IMG/VR virus record: IMGVR_UViG_3300046003_003492
Location: 1 to 31,319 of that record
Direction: 5' to 3' (one strand)
Source: a virus
Length of the DNA: 31,319 bases
Both the position numbers and the translations under genes were made by a program. The notes under the pieces are model-generated. The model did not search any database and was not told the origin of the DNA. It saw only the letters and a list, made by a program, of their open reading frames with translations. This document shows positions 27,387 through 31,319 of this stretch, one piece after another. Position 1 is the stretch's first letter, and every line of letters starts with the position of its first letter.

Positions 27387-30175
27387 TGGGTGAATTTCCG
27401 CAGGGCTATCAGTACGGCCGGGAGGTTCCGGTCGTCATCGAGAATGCAGCTGTCGCCGGCGCCGCCCCGCAGAGCGCGGTGGTTGCCGAGACGGCGCAGG
27501 TCATCGGCCAGCAGCAGAAGCAGATCGGCCAGGGCATCGACGAGCTCACGCTGCAGTACGAGCAGACGATCGCACAGGACGCTCTCAACCGGCTGCGCAC
27601 TTTCAAGGACGACCTGACCTACGGCGAGAAAAACGGGTTCATGAACCTGAAGGGCGAGCAGGTCATGCAGAAGACGGGCGACGGCATGTCGCCCATGCAG
27701 GCCTACACCGATCGCATGGCCGCGGCGTCTACCGAGGTGTCGAAAGGCCTGATCGGCCGCGCGCGCCAGATGTACGAGAAGAAGGCGCCGGAGGAGATCC
27801 AGGCCTACCAGCGGATGATGCTGGGGCACACGATCCAGCAGGCGGACGTGTTCAACAAGAACGTCTTTGCCGGCACGATGAAGCAGGCCGAGACCGAGTC
27901 GGTGCGCTTTGCCAACGATCCCGAGGCGCTGGGCGCGCTGGCCGATCGTGTGGGTATCGCGGCCAAGAATTTCGCGCGCACGCAGGGCCTGCCTGCCGAG
28001 CCTCTGATCGCCGAGATGCAGTCGAACATCTACAAGAACGCGATCACGTCGCGGATCATTGCGGGTGATAGCTCTGCGCTGGTGTTGTTCGAGCAGTACA
28101 AGGACAAGCTGGACGGCCGGGACCGGCTGGGCCTCGAGCAGTCGATCAAGACGATGGCGCTGGGTGTCGATGCGACGGCCTGGGTGGCGTCCAATGGGGT
28201 CGGCACCGGCCCGACAACGGAAGGCGCGAAGGCGGGGACCAAGGCCAGCATGGCGTTCTGGCAGTCTCCCGACGCGAAGGGCGACAAGTTCAGCGCGCCA
28301 GTGGCCGCGGGCATCACGGCCGGGTTTCTGCGCGAAAGCCAGTTTTTCTCTGGCGCTCGCAACAAGGGCGACGGTCGCGACGGATCCGACAGCATCAACA
28401 TCGGCCAGTGGAACAGCGCGCGAGCGGCGGCATTCAAGGCCTATGCTGCGAAGAACGGCCTCGACCCGAACGATGTGCAGACCGGGTTGAAGTACGCCAA
28501 GGCCGAGATCGACGGCGAGATTCCCTATTCGGTGTCGGGCCTGTCGCCTGACTTCAAGGCCAAGCTGATGGCAGCGAAGACCGAGAAGGAAGCGGCCGAC
28601 ATCATGACGCGCGGCTACTTCCGCCCGAAATATCAGGACGGCGAGTCCAATATCCGCCAGCAGTCGGCGGCAGCGATCCTGCGGGACTACGGTGGCGCGG
28701 CGCCGCCGGGCGTCGAGCAGGGCGGCGGCGAGCAGGTGCCGATGGGTGATCCGCTGGCCGCGGCGGTGAACAAGCAGACTGCGCTCCCCGAGGTTCCGCA
28801 GGCGGGCACACGCGCGGCCTCGTCGGACGGCATCCTCGACACGCGCCGGATGATGATCGACGCCGAGCGCCAGCGCATCGATCTGCTGCAGAAGGCTGCG
28901 GCGCAGTTCAGCAACAACCTGCCGATGCTTCAGAACGTGACGGCGAAGATCAACACCCAGTTCGAACTCCGCAAGTCGCAGGTGCAGCTCTACAAGGACG
29001 AGATCTATGCCGGCGTGCAGGACTGGATGACGAAGGGTGGCCCGAACGGCGGCCCTGCGATCACGCCACCGCCCGCCAACATCTTCTCGCAGCTGACCTG
29101 GGAGCAGCAGCAGTCGATCGAGCGCCAGGTCGCGCGCAACGTCGCTGGCAAGAAGACGGTCACGGATTTCAATACTTGGTACACCATCCAGAGAGGCCTG
29201 ACGTCAGACAATGCGAACGAGCGCAACGTATGGGCCAACACCAACCTGACGGAACTTGCTGAGTTTTTGTCGCCGGAAGATCGGCAGGAATTGGCAAAGC
29301 TGCAGGCGGCGGCGCGCAAGGGCGACGGCAAGGAACTGACGCAGGTCCAGACGCGCAACGCGATGAACGACGCGGCGGTCAGGGGGATGGGCATCAACCC
29401 GAACCCGAAGGCTGGGCCGAACCAGAAGGAATTCGACTCCGACACGCAGAAAGCGGCGCGGTTCTATCGCGTGCTGCAGGATGTGACGACGGAATTTGAA
29501 AGCGCGAAAGGCAAGGATGCTACGCCGCAGGAATATCAGTCTCTGATCGACGGCGTTGTCAGGCAGGTGGCAACGGGCGGAAAGAGCTGGTGGGGCAAAC
29601 CGACCGAGAAGCCGCTGATCGATCTGGTGAAGGAGGATGTGCCGCCTGACGTGTACGCTTCCCTGACTAACTATCTGCGCGGCAAGGGTGTGGCGCCGAC
29701 GCCAGAGCGCGTGCTGCACCTCTACAAGGTTCGCAAGGCGCAAGAGCCGACGCAGACCGAGATCCCGCGCGTCATGCCGGCGTTCAATTCTGGCGGCACG
29801 CTGATGGATGCCGAGACGCGGATGTATGGCGGCAGTCGTGGCGGGATGCCTATGCCGGCCGCGCCGCCGATCGATGAGGAGCGCCCTGTGTTTCGCGGCA
29901 CGCCAGCGCCGGTACAGCCGCTCATGCAGAGGGGCGACTATAGCCGGACAGGACCGCGCCCGGAGTATGTTCCCGTCGAAGGGGATCGCCCCGTGCGCCG
30001 CGGCGTGCCGGTGCAGCCGCAGTCGCTCGTGTATGACAACCGTCGTCCAACCAGGACGCCGGCGCCGAGTGACGATCGCACCGTGCGCCAGCGTTACCGT
30101 GACGCGATGGACGTGCCTCCGCGTGACTTGAGCACGATCACCGCCGATGGTCTTCGTCGTTTGTTGGGGCTGTAA
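27386..30175 (+). CDS. Internal virion protein with tail-lysozyme domain (gp15/gp16-like)
   Basis: The ATG overlaps the previous stop (TGATG); 929 residues. The first 290 residues are helical with Gln/Met-rich repeats, as in ejection-tube proteins. Residues about 300-425 look like a phage tail lysozyme domain: GITAGFLRESQFF with likely catalytic Glu317, then DSINIGQWNSARAAAFKAYAAK. This would open peptidoglycan during DNA entry. The middle is helical. The last 170 residues are Pro/Arg-rich with doubled phrases (ERPVFRGTPAPVQPL and DRPVRRGVPVQPQSL). T7 puts its muramidase on gp16; here it is on the protein in the gp15 place. Confidence 0.78.
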   Translation: MGEFPQGYQYGREVPVVIENAAVAGAAPQSAVVAETAQVIGQQQKQIGQGIDELTLQYEQTIAQDALNRLRTFKDDLTYGEKNGFMNLKGEQVMQKTGDGMSPMQAYTDRMAAASTEVSKGLIGRARQMYEKKAPEEIQAYQRMMLGHTIQQADVFNKNVFAGTMKQAETESVRFANDPEALGALADRVGIAAKNFARTQGLPAEPLIAEMQSNIYKNAITSRIIAGDSSALVLFEQYKDKLDGRDRLGLEQSIKTMALGVDATAWVASNGVGTGPTTEGAKAGTKASMAFWQSPDAKGDKFSAPVAAGITAGFLRESQFFSGARNKGDGRDGSDSINIGQWNSARAAAFKAYAAKNGLDPNDVQTGLKYAKAEIDGEIPYSVSGLSPDFKAKLMAAKTEKEAADIMTRGYFRPKYQDGESNIRQQSAAAILRDYGGAAPPGVEQGGGEQVPMGDPLAAAVNKQTALPEVPQAGTRAASSDGILDTRRMMIDAERQRIDLLQKAAAQFSNNLPMLQNVTAKINTQFELRKSQVQLYKDEIYAGVQDWMTKGGPNGGPAITPPPANIFSQLTWEQQQSIERQVARNVAGKKTVTDFNTWYTIQRGLTSDNANERNVWANTNLTELAEFLSPEDRQELAKLQAAARKGDGKELTQVQTRNAMNDAAVRGMGINPNPKAGPNQKEFDSDTQKAARFYRVLQDVTTEFESAKGKDATPQEYQSLIDGVVRQVATGGKSWWGKPTEKPLIDLVKEDVPPDVYASLTNYLRGKGVAPTPERVLHLYKVRKAQEPTQTEIPRVMPAFNSGGTLMDAETRMYGGSRGGMPMPAAPPIDEERPVFRGTPAPVQPLMQRGDYSRTGPRPEYVPVEGDRPVRRGVPVQPQSLVYDNRRPTRTPAPSDDRTVRQRYRDAMDVPPRDLSTITADGLRRLLGL

Positions 30176-31319
30176 ATGGCTGATGAATTCCTGACTGCTC
30201 CTCTGCCCGACGTTGCCATCGACACCGATGTGCAGCTGCCCGAGCCGATCGATGTGCCTGCCGATCCGACAGCGGACGCTGCGGCGGCGATCGAGCAGTT
30301 CGCGCGGGAGGACGAGCAGCAGGCCAAGACGAACGTCGTCGCGTTCACTGGCGCGAACCCCGACACCACGGCGCGCGCGCTGCCGATTGCGCAGCGTCTC
30401 AGCGTCCCGGTCGACACGGTCGAGCGGAACCTGCCGGACTATGAAGCGATCGAGAGGTCGCAGCAGACCGCGGCTATTCTGACCTCCTCGCCGATGCTGC
30501 GGCGCTGGATGACCGAGCCGGTGAACGCCAGGCTGGCGATCGAGGACGTGCCGAAGCTGGCCGAGGTCGGCGACCTGTGGACGACGGTCACGGACTATGC
30601 GCGCGCGGCGCCGGGCGAGTTCGTCAAGGGCTTCGGCACTGCGATGTCCGGCGTGGGCCGCGCGTGGCGCGCGGTCGGCGAATTGCCGTTTAATGCTGTC
30701 GAGGCGCTGGGCGGGCCGAAGATCCGCACATTTGAGATGCCGTGGTATCTGGCGCCCTCCGAAATCCTGCAGCGGCCGGGCGAGACGATCAAAGGCTACG
30801 GCTCGGCGATCGGCGTGCCGGAAGAGCGGCAGACGCTGGGAACGCAGATCGTGGGTGGCGTCGGCCAGATTGCATCGCAGATCGCGATGATCCTGGCGAC
30901 GGCCCCCGCCGCCGGCATCGCGCTGCTGTTCGGCCAGGGCGTCGACCAGATGGCCGATGAGGTGAAGAAGTCCGGCAAGCAGGGGACGCTGGAGGGAAAC
31001 GCCGCGTTGCTGGCGGGCGGCGCCGTCACGGCCATGACCGAGAAGCTGGGCCTCGACATCCTGCTGAACCGCGTGCCGCCGGCGATCAAGAACAAATTCC
31101 TGCGTGTGGCGGCCGACTTGATTCTGGCTGGCGGCACCGAGGCGGCGCAGGAAGCGATCGAGGCGATGGGCCAGAACGTCGTCGCCAACTACTACTTGCA
31201 GAGCAACAAGGCGCTCCTCGAGGGCGTGGTCGACCAGAGCATCCCGGCCGGCGGCTCTGCCATGCTTGTGCGCGGCCTGCTGTTGGGCATGGGCGTGCGC
31301 GCGAAGGGCAAAGGGCAGA
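30176..31319 (+). CDS. Giant internal/ejection protein, N-terminal part (truncated by window edge)
   Basis: Starts directly after the previous stop; 381 residues are visible with no stop before the window ends. An acidic start (1-50) leads to ANPDTTARALPIAQRLSVPVDTVERNLPD (in part, about 59-88) and SSPMLRRWMTEP. This N-terminal pattern occurs in very large phage internal or polyvalent proteins. Two hydrophobic, Ala/Gly/Ile-rich stretches (for example QIASQIAMILATAPAAGIALLF, cut here) could insert in a membrane, as T7 gp16 does at the inner membrane. The enzymatic parts usual in such proteins lie outside the window. Confidence 0.7.
   Translation, partial: MADEFLTAPLPDVAIDTDVQLPEPIDVPADPTADAAAAIEQFAREDEQQAKTNVVAFTGANPDTTARALPIAQRLSVPVDTVERNLPDYEAIERSQQTAAILTSSPMLRRWMTEPVNARLAIEDVPKLAEVGDLWTTVTDYARAAPGEFVKGFGTAMSGVGRAWRAVGELPFNAVEALGGPKIRTFEMPWYLAPSEILQRPGETIKGYGSAIGVPEERQTLGTQIVGGVGQIASQIAMILATAPAAGIALLFGQGVDQMADEVKKSGKQGTLEGNAALLAGGAVTAMTEKLGLDILLNRVPPAIKNKFLRVAADLILAGGTEAAQEAIEAMGQNVVANYYLQSNKALLEGVVDQSIPAGGSAMLVRGLLLGMGVRAKGKGQ

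Overview
The window is about 31.3 kb of a GC-rich (roughly 63-66% by eye) tailed-phage or prophage genome. It is a podovirus: a T7-like virion set (portal, scaffold, capsid, two tail-tube proteins, internal core proteins, one carrying a lysozyme domain) joined to a lambda-like control and replication region. No phage RNA polymerase, integrase, holin or endolysin is seen, so transcription probably uses host RNA polymerase. The high GC, GTG/TTG starts and small-protein families (XF1762-type, DUF2158-type, RMF-like tail) suggest an alphaproteobacterial host, perhaps Rhizobiales. That host call is inference. Both window ends cut a gene.

Layout. (1) 1-2030, minus strand: a leftward early operon of short genes, nearly all joined by 1-4 base stop/start overlaps, ending in a truncated RecF/SbcC-like ATPase. 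(2) 2031-2156: a divergent control region with a perfect 10-bp inverted repeat overlapping two face-to-face promoters. The rightward transcript seems to start at the ATG of a small helix-turn-helix protein. (3) 2157-8897, plus strand: small regulators, an HNH-like Zn protein, an RMF-like protein, a RuvC-like resolvase, an endonuclease VII, a C5 methyltransferase with an HNH endonuclease gene nested in it, an N4/N6 methyltransferase and an XF1762-type protein. (4) 8873-10845: replication module with a parS-like 16-mer, GTCACG repeats before and inside the initiator gene, and a partner gene. (5) 10845-12935: eight short genes, two of them single-span membrane proteins. (6) 12936-13070: a noncoding junction with a possible late promoter and a compact three-way-junction RNA that would cover the ribosome-binding site of the small terminase gene. 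(7) 13071-31319: packaging and virion genes in assembly order, ending in a truncated giant internal protein. The capsid gene has its own cassette: terminator, consensus -35 promoter and structured leader in 20046-20327.

How it works together (inference). The small HTH protein and the inverted repeat set the choice between the two early operons. The leftward operon supplies recombination and host-modifying small proteins. The rightward operon supplies DNA modification, resolution and initiation. The late operon is switched on at about 12970 and packages DNA with TerS/TerL through the T7-like portal. The tail tube and internal core proteins then deliver it. The longest stretch without a gene is 282 bases (20046-20327), described below. 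No tRNA, CRISPR array, insertion sequence or attachment site was found.
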